Origin: Caballeronia megalochromosomata
GTDB taxonomy: Bacteria > Pseudomonadota > Gammaproteobacteria > Burkholderiales > Burkholderiaceae
DNA length: 64,000 nt
Direction of reading: 5' to 3'
Assembly: GCA_001580565.1 (NCBI GenBank)
Contig: LRBF01000271.1
Coordinates: 1-64,000, forward strand
Shown piece by piece: positions 25,797 through 34,384 of this stretch. The position numbers and the translations under genes are program-made. Position 1 is the stretch's first letter. Every line of letters starts with the position of its first letter. The notes under the pieces are model-generated. The model did no database searches and was not told the origin of the DNA. It saw nothing but the letters and a program-made list of their open reading frames with translations.

Positions 25797-27121
25797 GCAC
25801 GGTTTCATCCGGTTCACTCCTGCACTGGCCGCGCACGCTGTTCGCGCGGCTCGCGCTGATCCTCGTCGTCGGACTCGCGCTCGCGCAGACCTTTTCGTTT
25901 CTTCTGACGATGCGCGAACGCGACGACTCGATGACCAACATGATGATGGGTTACGTCGAGCGCGAAGTAGCAAGCTCGGTGGCGCTGCTCGATCATCTGC
26001 CCGCCGGCGAGCGCGCGCAGTGGCTGCCAAGGCTCGCGCGGCGCAGCTACACGTTCATTCTCGGACCCGGCGTGACGGGCGGGCCGCTGGACGCCGCGTT
26101 GTCGGAGCGCTTCGCACGCTCGATCGGCGAAGGCATCGGCAAGCGGTATCCGCTGACGGTCAACGCCGTGCCCGGCGACAGGGAGCGCTTTCAGGTGCAT
26201 CTGCAACTGTCGGACGGCTCGCCACTCACCATCGACATGCGTCCGATGGTCGGCACGCCGCTCTCCGACTGGCTGCCGCTGGTTCTCGTGCTGCAACTGA
26301 TCGTGCTCGGCGCGTGCTGCTGGCTCGCGGTGCGCCTCGCGACCGGACCGCTCAAGCGCCTCGCGAGCGCCGCCGACACGCTCGGCCCCGATCTCAAGGC
26401 CGAACGCCTGTCCGAATCCGGGCCGGAGGAAGTTGCGCGCGCCGCGAAGGCGTTCAACGCGATGCAGGACCGCGTCTCCCTGTACATGACTCAGCGCATG
26501 CAGATTCTCGCGGCCATCACGCACGACCTGCAGACGCCGATCACGCGCATGCGCCTGCGCGTCGACGTGATGGACGACGAGACCACGGGCGCGAAGCTCC
26601 AGCAGGACCTGAAGGAGATGGAATCGCTCGTGAAAGAAGGCGTGACGTACGCGCGCACGCTGCACGGAACGAACGAGGCGCCGCGCCGCATCGATGCGGA
26701 CGCGCTGTTCGAAAGCATCGTCGATGACTATCTCGATGCCGGGCAGGCGGTCACGCTGCGCGGCAGCATCGGCGGGGCGTTGATGGCGCCGCCGCAGGCG
26801 TTGAAGCGCGTCGTGGGCAATCTCGTCGATAACGCGATCAAGTATGCCGGCGCGGCGGAAATCGATGTCGCCACGCACGGCGACGGCCGCGCCATCATCT
26901 CCGTGCTCGATCGCGGCCCGGGCATTCCCGACGAATCGCTGGAGGCGGTGTTCGAGCCGTTCGTGAGGCTGGAAGGCTCGCGCAACCGGCAAACGGGCGG
27001 CACGGGACTGGGCCTCGCGATCGCGCGCCAGCTCACGCTCGCGATGGACGCGTCTCTCACGCTGCATCATCGCGATGGCGGCGGGCTGGAAGCGCGCCTG
27101 ATTCTGAAGAAAGCCGTCTGA
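25793..27121 (+). CDS. Sensor histidine kinase
   Basis: A 442-residue membrane histidine kinase. Transmembrane helices lie at about 17-39 and 160-182, enclosing a periplasmic sensor region of about 120 residues without cysteines. A HAMP linker follows, then the dimerisation domain with His244 in AAITHDLQTPITRMRL, and the ATPase domain with N-box VGNLVDNAIKYA (Asn347), G1 DRGPGIPD and G2 GGTGLGLAIA. The start ATG overlaps the regulator's TGA, which rules out the longer frame that runs back into the regulator gene. It forms an operon with the OmpR-type regulator. The kinase-phosphatase motif has Asp rather than Glu after the His, as in many EnvZ-like kinases with variant H-boxes. Confidence 0.93.
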   Translation: MSTVSSGSLLHWPRTLFARLALILVVGLALAQTFSFLLTMRERDDSMTNMMMGYVEREVASSVALLDHLPAGERAQWLPRLARRSYTFILGPGVTGGPLDAALSERFARSIGEGIGKRYPLTVNAVPGDRERFQVHLQLSDGSPLTIDMRPMVGTPLSDWLPLVLVLQLIVLGACCWLAVRLATGPLKRLASAADTLGPDLKAERLSESGPEEVARAAKAFNAMQDRVSLYMTQRMQILAAITHDLQTPITRMRLRVDVMDDETTGAKLQQDLKEMESLVKEGVTYARTLHGTNEAPRRIDADALFESIVDDYLDAGQAVTLRGSIGGALMAPPQALKRVVGNLVDNAIKYAGAAEIDVATHGDGRAIISVLDRGPGIPDESLEAVFEPFVRLEGSRNRQTGGTGLGLAIARQLTLAMDASLTLHHRDGGGLEARLILKKAV

Positions 27122-27122
27122 A

Positions 27123-27136
27123 ATAGGACGTCCTAT
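27123..27136. promoter_or_regulatory. Perfect 14-base palindrome upstream of the pectinase gene
   Basis: ATAGGACGTCCTAT reads the same on both strands. It begins two bases after the kinase stop codon and 222 bases before the GH28 start. Symmetric GGACGTCC-centred sites are the sort bound by dimeric GntR- or LacI-type repressors of sugar-acid genes, but no such regulator is in the window, so its role is open. Confidence 0.4.
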
Positions 27137-27357
27137 ATCGAAACGGCCTACTCGTTAGTCCCGCTTGACGTTCCATCGATAAGTCCGCTAACGTTTGCTC
27201 CACGACGTGCGCTGCTGCACGCGCGCGTCCGCTCATCGCTGGAGACGTCATGGCTTGTCGTCCGCATGTTGTACGACATCGTTTGTTTGTCCCGCTACGC
27301 CTCGCGCAGACGCCTTCCTGAAGCACGCTCAAAAAAAATCCGCACAAGGAGACATCC

Positions 27358-29355
27358 ATGAAGCAACTAAAACACGCATCGGCGGTTCGATCGCCCGCGC
27401 GTCGCACGTTCGTGAAGTTCGCGGGCGTGTCGGCGGGCGCTCCGCTGCTGGGCGCGATCGGCACGCTCGGCCTCGTCGGCTGCGGCGGCCACGACGACGG
27501 TTCCGGCTCGACGCCGCCCGTCGCGCAAGACCCGATCTGGGGCCCGTCCGGATCGGCGACGCAAATCGTGAACGCGCTGCAAGGCGTTTCGACATCGATG
27601 TTTCCGAGCCGCCAGTTTCTCGTCACCGATTACGGCGCGAAGCCCTGCGCGGTCGTCGCGGCGCCGAACCCGTACACCGATGCGACGAAATCGCCGTTGA
27701 GCACCGGCGCCGATCACACCAACGCGCCCGGCTCGTTCGATTCGCGGCCCGCGTTCCTCGCGGCCATCGCGGCATGCAACGCGGCGGGCGGCGGCCATGT
27801 CGTCGTGCCGTCGGGCACGTGGTATTGCGCCGGGCCGATCGTGCTGTTGTCGAACGTCGACTTCCATCTTTCGGCCAACTGCACGATCTACTTCAGCCCG
27901 AATCCCGCCGACTACGCGAAGGACGGCCCGATCGATTGCGGCCCGAACGGCAAGCTCTACTACAGCCGCTGGCAGGCGAACGACTGCCTCAACTACGGGC
28001 CGCCGGTCTATGCGCGCAACCAGACGAACATCGCCGTGACGGGCGAAGGCGATACCTCCGTGCTCAACGGCCAGGCGATGACGCCCTTCGCCGGCAGCGG
28101 CAACACGGCGACCTGCTGGTGGACATGGAAAGGCAATAGCGGCGTCTACGGCTGCGTGAATGCGTCGACGCCTTCCCAGGCATCGAGCAACTCGAAGAAT
28201 GTGGACCTGAAGGCCGCCGTGCCCGGCATCTCCGACACGCTCTACGCGAAGCTCACCGATCCGGCCACGCCCTGGCAGCAGGACCAGAACTATCTGCCCG
28301 CGCTATCGGAAGCGGGCGTCGCGATCGAGAAGCGTATCTTCGGCATCGGCCACTATCTGCGGCCGTGCATGGTGGAATTCATCGGCTGCACGAACGTGCT
28401 GATGCAAAGCTATCGCACGAACAACACGCCGTTCTGGCAGCACCATCCGACCGATTGCCAGAACGTGGTGATGCGCAGCGTGACGGTGGACAGCATCGGC
28501 CCGAACAACGACGGCTTCGATCCCGACGCTTGCGACATGGTCCTGTGCGAGAGCGTCACGTTCAACACCGGCGACGACTGCATCGCGATCAAGTCGGGCA
28601 AGGATCTCGACACGCAATACGGCCCGGCGCAGAACCACGTCATCCAGAACTGCACGATGAACAGCGGCCACGGCGGCATCACGCTCGGCAGCGAAATGGG
28701 CGGCGGCGTGCAGAAGATCTATGCGCGCAACCTGCAGATGCTCAACGAGTTCTGGGCGACGAATTCGCTCAACATCGCGATTCGCATCAAGACGAACATG
28801 AATCGCGGCGGCTTCGTGAAGGACTTCTATGTCGATAACGTGACGCTGCCCAACGGCGTCAGCCTCACGCCTTCCGGCTATGGCAGCAGCCTGCTCGCGG
28901 GCAGCCCGATCAACGCGACGGTGCCCATCGGCGTAGTGACGGCGACAGCGGCGAATCCATCGGCGTCGCAGGGCGGCATCATCACGTTCGACTGCGACTA
29001 TCAGCCGTCGAAAGACGCGATCCGCACGCGGCCCGCCCTCGTGCAGAACGTGAACATCTCGAACGTGAAGGCGAGCAACGTGTCGCTGAACGGCGTCACC
29101 GCTTCGTGCTTTCAGGCGATCGTCGCGCAAGGCCCGGTCGCGTTCGACTACAACGGCCCCGCGCCGACGCCCACGATCCCCGCGATCACCGGCGTGACGA
29201 TCACGGATTGCGATTTCGGCACGCCGGTCGCGGCCGGCCCCGCCACCGCGACGACGCCCGGCCCGATCTACGCCTACAACGTGCACGACATCGCGTTGAA
29301 GAACACCGTGATCGCTGGCGTGACGATGAACTCGACGGTCAGCGATTCGCGTTGA
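27358..29355 (+). CDS. GH28 polygalacturonase-type glycoside hydrolase, Tat-exported
   Basis: A 665-residue right-handed beta-helix enzyme of glycoside hydrolase family 28, which cleaves galacturonan in pectin. The catalytic motifs are complete: NNDGFD (383-388, equivalent to NTD), GDDC (405-408), HG (438-439) and RIK (476-478). The N-terminus has a twin-arginine signal (ARRTFVKFAG, about 14-23) followed by LVGC, a lipobox at about 38-41, so it is probably a Tat-exported lipoprotein. A strong AAGGAGA precedes ATG. The protein is about 200 residues longer than typical GH28, mainly an N-terminal insert (about 80-300). Plant cell-wall degradation suits a plant- or soil-associated host. It converges on the glycosyltransferase gene with no bases between stops. 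Confidence 0.9.
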   Translation: MKQLKHASAVRSPARRTFVKFAGVSAGAPLLGAIGTLGLVGCGGHDDGSGSTPPVAQDPIWGPSGSATQIVNALQGVSTSMFPSRQFLVTDYGAKPCAVVAAPNPYTDATKSPLSTGADHTNAPGSFDSRPAFLAAIAACNAAGGGHVVVPSGTWYCAGPIVLLSNVDFHLSANCTIYFSPNPADYAKDGPIDCGPNGKLYYSRWQANDCLNYGPPVYARNQTNIAVTGEGDTSVLNGQAMTPFAGSGNTATCWWTWKGNSGVYGCVNASTPSQASSNSKNVDLKAAVPGISDTLYAKLTDPATPWQQDQNYLPALSEAGVAIEKRIFGIGHYLRPCMVEFIGCTNVLMQSYRTNNTPFWQHHPTDCQNVVMRSVTVDSIGPNNDGFDPDACDMVLCESVTFNTGDDCIAIKSGKDLDTQYGPAQNHVIQNCTMNSGHGGITLGSEMGGGVQKIYARNLQMLNEFWATNSLNIAIRIKTNMNRGGFVKDFYVDNVTLPNGVSLTPSGYGSSLLAGSPINATVPIGVVTATAANPSASQGGIITFDCDYQPSKDAIRTRPALVQNVNISNVKASNVSLNGVTASCFQAIVAQGPVAFDYNGPAPTPTIPAITGVTITDCDFGTPVAAGPATATTPGPIYAYNVHDIALKNTVIAGVTMNSTVSDSR

Positions 29356-30123
29356 TCATCGCGCGGTCAGGCGTCTCGCGATGAGCATCGGCAGGCGCAG
29401 CACGAAACCGAGGAACAGCCGCGTGTGCATCCACGTGAGCAGCAGGTTGTCGCGGCCGTAGTGAAAATGCGAGACGCCGCCCTCTTCGGGCGTGAAGTAG
29501 CGCACGGGCGCGTCGAGGTTGATCGGACGCACGCCGCGCCAGCACAAACGCACCACCGCTTCGGGATCGAAGTCGAAGCGGCGCATCCAGGTCTGTTTGC
29601 GCATCAGCGCGGCGAGCGGTGCGATCGGATAGACGCGAAAGCCGTATAGTGAATCGCCGATGCCCATCCAGAGCGTTTCCAGATTCGCCCAGCCGTTCGA
29701 GATGCGCCGGCCCTGCACGCGCAATTGCGGCGCGCTTGCGTCGAATTTGGGGCGGCCGAGGATCATCGCGGCGGGCGTGCGCATCGACGTTTCCATGAAC
29801 GTGCGGATCAGCGCGGCGGGATGCTGGCCGTCGGAGTCCATCGTCAGCGCGTGTGTGAAGCCGAGTTTGGCGGCCTCGTCGAGGCCCGCGAGGATCGCTG
29901 CGCCCTTGCCGTGGTTCTTCGGCAGTATGATCACGCGCAGGCCCGGATCGGCGTTGGCCATCGCTGTGAGGCGTTCGGCGCTGCCGTCGGTGCTGCCGTC
30001 GACTACGACCCATACCGGGTTCCATTGCTCGCGCGCGCCGCGCACCGTTTCGTCGACTTTCTCGCCGGGGTTGTAGCTCGGGATGAGGACGAGATGCGTG
30101 GACGATGCGTGTGTCGAAGGCAT
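29356..30123 (-). CDS. Glycosyltransferase family 2
   Basis: A 255-residue GT-A fold glycosyltransferase: N-terminal LVLIPSYNPGEKV, nucleotide-sugar site VVDGSTDGSAERL at about 39-51, and the metal-binding TMDSDGQH (about 94-101) of dolichol-phosphate-mannose-synthase-like GT2 enzymes. No transmembrane helices apart from a weakly hydrophobic C-terminus. Comparable GT2 genes occur in aryl-polyene clusters, and the next genes (divergent methyltransferase, then ketosynthase, chain-length-factor-like protein and dehydratase) support that link. The sugar donor and acceptor are unknown. Confidence 0.85.
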   Translation of the reverse strand: MPSTHASSTHLVLIPSYNPGEKVDETVRGAREQWNPVWVVVDGSTDGSAERLTAMANADPGLRVIILPKNHGKGAAILAGLDEAAKLGFTHALTMDSDGQHPAALIRTFMETSMRTPAAMILGRPKFDASAPQLRVQGRRISNGWANLETLWMGIGDSLYGFRVYPIAPLAALMRKQTWMRRFDFDPEAVVRLCWRGVRPINLDAPVRYFTPEEGGVSHFHYGRDNLLLTWMHTRLFLGFVLRLPMLIARRLTAR

Positions 30124-30190
30124 TGAGCAAGGCGGGAAGCGGGAGCGATACGGCGGATTTTAACGTCTGGGGAGTGACAGGCTTTGGGGG

Positions 30191-30231
30191 TTTCGCCGGA
30201 TCCCGGTTTCGTGTCACGGGATCCGGCGAAA
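30191..30231. repeat. 15-bp perfect inverted repeat (stem-loop) in a divergent intergenic region
   Basis: TTTCGCCGGATCCCG (30191-30205) and its exact complement CGGGATCCGGCGAAA (30217-30231) are separated by 11 bases, and flanking GGCTT/AAGCC could lengthen the pairing. It sits between two divergent genes, 38 bases before the methyltransferase start, so it cannot end transcription of a coding gene read toward it. Possible roles are a 5' UTR structure, a protein-binding cruciform or a small intergenic repeat. Confidence 0.7.
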
Positions 30232-30268
30232 AGCCTAGAATCCACGAGCATCCGCTCACCCCCACCCC

Positions 30269-30991
30269 ATGCTCCCGACCGCGCTCATCGAAACCGCCAG
30301 CCTTCCCTACCGCGCCGCAGGCCATTTCGCGTGGCACTTCGCGCTCGGCAAACTACGCCATGATCCATTCTTCGCCCACATCCTCGCCCACAGCCTGATT
30401 CCCGACGGCGCGCGCATCCTCGATCTCGGCAGCGGCCAAGGGCTGCTCGCCGCGTGGCTGGTCGGCGCGCACGCATGGCATCGCGATACTGCCGGCCGCG
30501 CGTGGCCCGCTCACTGGCCCGCGCCGCCCCTGCCGCATTCCATACACGGCATCGAGCTGACGCCGCGCGATGTCGACCGGGCGCGCATCGCGTTGAAGGA
30601 CCACGCGGCGCGCATTCGCTTCGTTTGCGACGACATTCGCGTCGCGCCGTTTCCGCAGGCGGATGTCGTCGTCGCGTGCGACGTGCTGCATTACGTCGAT
30701 CCGGACGCGCAGGAAGCCGTGCTGCGCCGCGTGCGCGCGAGTCTCGCGACAGGCGGCGTGCTCCTGCTGCGCGTGAGCGATGCCGCCGCGGGCTGGCGCG
30801 CAAGCGTCGATCGGGCCGTCGATTTCGGCGTGCAGGTCGCCCGTTCGGGACGCACGAGCGGACTCGCGGTCCGCAGCGAGGCGCAATGGCTCGCGCTGCT
30901 CGACGGCCTGCGCTTTCACGTAACGGCCCGGCCGATGGGCAACGGCACGCACACCGCCAATCGTCTGCTGATTGCAACGCCCGTGGACTGA
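30269..30991 (+). CDS. Class I SAM-dependent methyltransferase (aryl-polyene-cluster type)
   Basis: A 240-residue methyltransferase. Motif I is ILDLGSGQGLLAAWL (about 50-64), the acidic loop is HGIELTPRDVDRAR, and motif IV-like ADVVVACDVLHYVD follows. Similar methyltransferases open the ketosynthase block of aryl-polyene biosynthesis clusters, where a methyl group decorates the aryl head group. Context fits: an aryl-polyene-type ketosynthase starts 80 bases downstream. Start ATG has no strong ribosome binding site in the C-rich leader. Confidence 0.8.
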   Translation: MLPTALIETASLPYRAAGHFAWHFALGKLRHDPFFAHILAHSLIPDGARILDLGSGQGLLAAWLVGAHAWHRDTAGRAWPAHWPAPPLPHSIHGIELTPRDVDRARIALKDHAARIRFVCDDIRVAPFPQADVVVACDVLHYVDPDAQEAVLRRVRASLATGGVLLLRVSDAAAGWRASVDRAVDFGVQVARSGRTSGLAVRSEAQWLALLDGLRFHVTARPMGNGTHTANRLLIATPVD

Positions 30992-31021
30992 GGCGTGCAC
31001 GGTCCGAAAGGCCCCGTTTGT

Positions 31022-31027
31022 TACAAT
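31022..31027 (+). promoter_or_regulatory. Candidate -10 element before the ketosynthase
   Basis: TACAAT within TTGTTACAATTC lies 44 bases before the GTG start in the otherwise GC-rich gap after the methyltransferase gene. No clear -35 element is visible 17 bases upstream, so this is a weak call; the gene may also be read through from the methyltransferase. Confidence 0.35.
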
Positions 31028-31070
31028 TCATCGTACTCGCACGCCACCGGACTTTGGAATCTAGCCCGAA

Positions 31071-32276
31071 GTGAACCCTCTTCTGCTTACGCATTTCACC
31101 GCCACGAGCTGCGCGGGCCGCGGCCTCGACGCGATGCTCGCCGCGCTCTCGGAAGGACGCAGCGGACTCGCGCCGTGCGATTTCGAAGGCGTCGCGCTCG
31201 ACACGTTCACCGGCCGCGTCGCCGGCATCGAGGACGCACCGATACGCGCGGACCTCGCGGAATTCGACTGCCGCAACAACCGCCTCGCGCAACTGGCGAT
31301 GACGCAGGACGGCTTCGACGAACGCGTGCGCGAAGCGATCGGGCGTTACGGCGCGCAACGCGTCGGCGTCTTCATGGGCACGAGCACGGCGGGCATTCTG
31401 GAGACCGAACTCGCGTACCAGCGCCGCGATGCGCAAACCGGCGCGCTGCCCGACGACTTCAATTACGCGACCACGCACAATCCCTACTCGCTCGCCGCGT
31501 TCGTGCGCGCGTACTTCGGGCTGCGCGGACCGGCGGTGTCGGTGTCGTCGGCGTGTTCGTCGGGCGCGAAGGTGTTCGGCTCGGCGCGGCGCATGCTCGA
31601 AACCGGTCTGATCGACGCGGCCGTGGTCGGTGGCGTCGATACGCTCTGTCTCACCACGCTGTACGGCTTCAACTCGCTCGAACTGCTCGCGCCGGGACCG
31701 TGCAAGCCGTTCGATGTGAAGCGCGACGGCATTTCCATCGGCGAGGCGGCGGCGTTCGGGCTGCTCGAACGCGACGCGCCCGGCCACGCCGATGACGACG
31801 CGATCCGCCTGCTCGGTATCGGCGAATCGAGCGACGCGTATCACATGTCGTCGCCGCATCCGGAAGGACTCGGCGCGCGCATGGCGATGGAACAGGCGCT
31901 CGCGAGCGCGGGACTCGATACCCGGGACATCGGCTACGTGAACCTGCACGGCACCGCGACCCCCAGCAACGACGCCGCCGAAAGCCGCGCGCTCACGAGC
32001 CTCTTCGACCGCGTGCCGTGCAGTTCGACCAAGGGCGCGACGGGTCATACGCTGGGCGCGGCGGGCGCGCTCGAAGCGGTGATCGCCGCACTCGCCTTGC
32101 AGCACCAGATGATTCCGGCGGGCGCCAACACGAGCGAGCCCGACCCCGCGCTCGGCCTCGACTACGTGCTCGCGACGCGCGCCGCGCCGTTGCGCGCGGT
32201 GCTGTCCAACTCGTTCGGCTTCGGCGGAACGAACTGCAGTCTCGTGTTCGGACGCAAGGCGAAGGCATCGGCATGA
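31071..32276 (+). CDS. Beta-ketoacyl-ACP synthase, aryl-polyene type (FabF-like)
   Basis: A 401-residue ketosynthase with the complete Cys-His-His triad: Cys162 in SSACSSGAKV, His293 in NLHGTATPSND and His326 in GATGHTLGAAG. This condensing enzyme extends ACP-bound acyl chains; the FNYATTHNPYSLAAF and chain-length-factor neighbour place it with aryl-polyene ketosynthases such as ApeO/ApeR relatives. It starts with GTG at 31071. Its stop overlaps the start of the next gene (ATGA), so the two subunits are probably made together and form a heterodimer. Confidence 0.88.
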   Translation: MNPLLLTHFTATSCAGRGLDAMLAALSEGRSGLAPCDFEGVALDTFTGRVAGIEDAPIRADLAEFDCRNNRLAQLAMTQDGFDERVREAIGRYGAQRVGVFMGTSTAGILETELAYQRRDAQTGALPDDFNYATTHNPYSLAAFVRAYFGLRGPAVSVSSACSSGAKVFGSARRMLETGLIDAAVVGGVDTLCLTTLYGFNSLELLAPGPCKPFDVKRDGISIGEAAAFGLLERDAPGHADDDAIRLLGIGESSDAYHMSSPHPEGLGARMAMEQALASAGLDTRDIGYVNLHGTATPSNDAAESRALTSLFDRVPCSSTKGATGHTLGAAGALEAVIAALALQHQMIPAGANTSEPDPALGLDYVLATRAAPLRAVLSNSFGFGGTNCSLVFGRKAKASA

Positions 32277-33070
32277 CTCCATTGCGTGCATATATCGAAG
32301 GCGTCGGCGTGATCGGGCCGGGGCTCGCCGGCTGGCCGCATACCGCCGACGTGCTGGCGCGGCGCGCCACGCGCGAAGCCGTGAAAACCGTGCTGCCCGC
32401 GCCCGCGGCTCTGCCCTCCGCCGAACGCCGCCGCACCGGGCCGGTCGTGCGCGCGGCGCTCGCGGCTGCGCATGAAGCGCTCGCGCAGAGCGGTCGCGAT
32501 GCCGCGACGCTCGCCGCCGTGTTCGCGGCATCGGGCGGCGATGGCGGGAATTTCCACGCGATCTGCGAAACCCTCGCGAGCGACGAACCGCAGCTCTCGC
32601 CGACACGCTTTCACAACTCCGTCCACAACGCGCCCGCGGGCTACTGGAGCATCGCGACGCGCGCGATGGCGGCATCGAACGTGCTGTGCGCGTACGACGG
32701 CAGCTTCGCGGCGGGCCTGCTGGAGAGCCTCGCGCAAGTGAGCGTCGACGGCGTCGCGACGCTGCTCGTCGCCTATGACACGGACTACCCGGAGCCGTTG
32801 CGCCACGTTCGCCCGATCGCGGATGCGTTCGGCGTCGCGCTGGTGCTCGCGCCGCAGCAAAGCGAACGCACGCTCGCGCGCATCGAGGCGCATGTCACCG
32901 ATGGGAACGCGTTCACCTTCGCCGATGCCGATGTCGAAGCGCTGCGCCTGTCGAATCCCGCCGCGCGCGCCCTGCCGTTGCTCGAAGCGCTGGCGCGCGG
33001 GACAGCATCGGAAGTCGTGCTCGATTATCTCGACGGCACGCGCCTCGCCGTGGATATCGACCCGTCATGA
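32273..33070 (+). CDS. Ketosynthase-like chain-length-factor protein
   Basis: A 265-residue protein resembling the N-terminal ketosynthase-like family (Ketoacyl-synt_2) found beside true ketosynthases in aryl-polyene clusters. It opens with AYIEGVGVIGPGLAGWP and keeps FHNSVHNAPAGYWSI, but the position of the catalytic cysteine is replaced (NVLCAYDGSFAAG without the SSACSSG context), so it should be non-catalytic and act as chain-length factor for the preceding ketosynthase. The ATG overlaps the upstream stop and its own TGA overlaps the next ATG, showing tight translational coupling across three genes. Confidence 0.82.
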   Translation: MTPLRAYIEGVGVIGPGLAGWPHTADVLARRATREAVKTVLPAPAALPSAERRRTGPVVRAALAAAHEALAQSGRDAATLAAVFAASGGDGGNFHAICETLASDEPQLSPTRFHNSVHNAPAGYWSIATRAMAASNVLCAYDGSFAAGLLESLAQVSVDGVATLLVAYDTDYPEPLRHVRPIADAFGVALVLAPQQSERTLARIEAHVTDGNAFTFADADVEALRLSNPAARALPLLEALARGTASEVVLDYLDGTRLAVDIDPS

Positions 33071-33534
33071 CGGCCGCCCAAATGCTCGATCGCGACTGGA
33101 TCGCCGCGCGCATTCCGCATGGCGGCTCGATGTGTCTGCTGGACGCTGTTCTCGCGTGGGACGCGCAACGCATCCGCTGCGCCGCGACGAGTCATCTTGA
33201 CCCGGACAACCCGCTGCGCTCGAAAGGACGGCTCGCGTCGGTGTGCGGCATCGAATACGCGGCCCAGGCGATGGCGACGCATGGCGCGCTCGTCGGCGAG
33301 GACGGCCGGCGCCCGCGCGTCGGCATGCTGACGAGCGTGCGCGGCGTAGAGACGCACGTCGACAGGCTCGACATGCTCGACGGCCCACTCGATATCGAAG
33401 CCGAGCGAATAAGCGGCGCCGACAACACCGTGCTCTACCGCTTTACGCTTCATTGCGCGGGCCGATTGCTGCTGAGCGGACGCGCCGCCGTGATTCTCGA
33501 CGCGGCTCAGGCCGCCGGTTTCGTCGCGCAATAA
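33067..33534 (+). CDS. Hotdog-fold 3-hydroxyacyl-ACP dehydratase (aryl-polyene type)
   Basis: A 155-residue hotdog-fold protein. The opening IPHGGSMCLLDAVLAWD resembles the FabZ/FabA-like IPHR/HG-P-F-LLD region, with His18 a candidate catalytic residue and GIEYAAQAMATHGAL as the hotdog helix. This is the dehydratase type found in aryl-polyene clusters (ApeI/ApeP-like). It is coupled to the chain-length-factor gene. Its 3' end overlaps the convergent methyltransferase gene by 28 bases, and no ACP, ketoreductase or further ketosynthase follows, so the set is incomplete here. Confidence 0.8.
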   Translation: MTAAQMLDRDWIAARIPHGGSMCLLDAVLAWDAQRIRCAATSHLDPDNPLRSKGRLASVCGIEYAAQAMATHGALVGEDGRRPRVGMLTSVRGVETHVDRLDMLDGPLDIEAERISGADNTVLYRFTLHCAGRLLLSGRAAVILDAAQAAGFVAQ

Positions 33535-34283
33535 GCGGAGAAGATACCGAGTTCGACATCGCGGCGCACGTTCGCAAAGCCCGCGCGTTCGATGGCGGCG
33601 ATCACGGCGTCGGGCGGCACGCACGCCTCGATCGTGTCCCAGTAGTAGCGCATCAGTTCGACGCTTTCCCCTTTCTTCCCAATGAATCGGGCGATCATCG
33701 GCACGACGCCGCGCATATAGAACTTCAGCGCCGCGATGCCCATGCCGTGTGCGGGCCGCGTGATTTCCAGCACGCAGAGCCGTCCGCCAGGTGCCAGCAC
33801 GCGGAAATATTCATCGAAGGCTTTCGCGAGATCGCTCACATGGCGCAGGGCGAAACCCATGCTCAGGAAGTCGTACGCGGCGCTGTCGCAGGGCAGATCC
33901 TCCGCGGTGCCGATGCGTGTTTCGACGCCGGTCGGCAGGTGCGCCTCGCCGACCATGCCCGGACTCGGATCGACGCCCGTGACGAGCGCCGGGTCGCCCG
34001 TGATCGCGACCGCTTCCTTCGTGACGAGTCCCGTGCCCATGCCGACATCGAGCACGCGCATGCCGCGCGCGAGACCCGCCGAACGCAACGCCCGGTTGCG
34101 ATACCACCGGCCGGAGCCGAAGGCCATCGCGCGTTCGATGGCGTCGTAATCGGCGGCGGTGCGGTCGAAGATGCCGCGTAGCCAGAGGCGTCTGCCGGGT
34201 TCGTCGGCGTAATAGGCGGTGAGCGGCTCGTGCGGGGCTTTCTGGCCGGTCGGGTCGAACGGGTCGCGCCGGGGGGAAGTCAT
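33507..34283 (-). CDS. UbiE-like class I methyltransferase
   Basis: A 258-residue SAM-dependent methyltransferase. Motif I is VLDVGMGTGLVTKEA and the post-motif region VTGVDPSPGMV fits UbiE/Coq5-type enzymes; FIGKKGESVELMRYYWDTIE near 205 is also UbiE-like. ATG 34283 has AGGAGA immediately upstream, deciding the start over a longer frame. It is not near ubiquinone or menaquinone genes, so it may act on another lipid or polyketide, possibly the aryl-polyene product of the convergent genes. Its 3' end overlaps theirs by 28 bases. Confidence 0.82.
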   Translation of the reverse strand: MTSPRRDPFDPTGQKAPHEPLTAYYADEPGRRLWLRGIFDRTAADYDAIERAMAFGSGRWYRNRALRSAGLARGMRVLDVGMGTGLVTKEAVAITGDPALVTGVDPSPGMVGEAHLPTGVETRIGTAEDLPCDSAAYDFLSMGFALRHVSDLAKAFDEYFRVLAPGGRLCVLEITRPAHGMGIAALKFYMRGVVPMIARFIGKKGESVELMRYYWDTIEACVPPDAVIAAIERAGFANVRRDVELGIFSAYCATKPAA

Positions 34284-34384
34284 CGGGTCTCCTGTGACGA
34301 TTCGTGTGCCTGCAAGCCGCTGTGGCACGTTTTTATCACAGGGAGATCGATGGCGTCACCCCGGCTCGCGCGCGCAAGAGCTGA

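Noticed and set aside
30285..32675. A very long open frame antisense to the methyltransferase and ketosynthase genes
   Set aside because: High-GC DNA with strongly biased third positions leaves the opposite strand open. The translation is arginine-rich with no domain, and the plus-strand genes have complete active sites and coupled starts.
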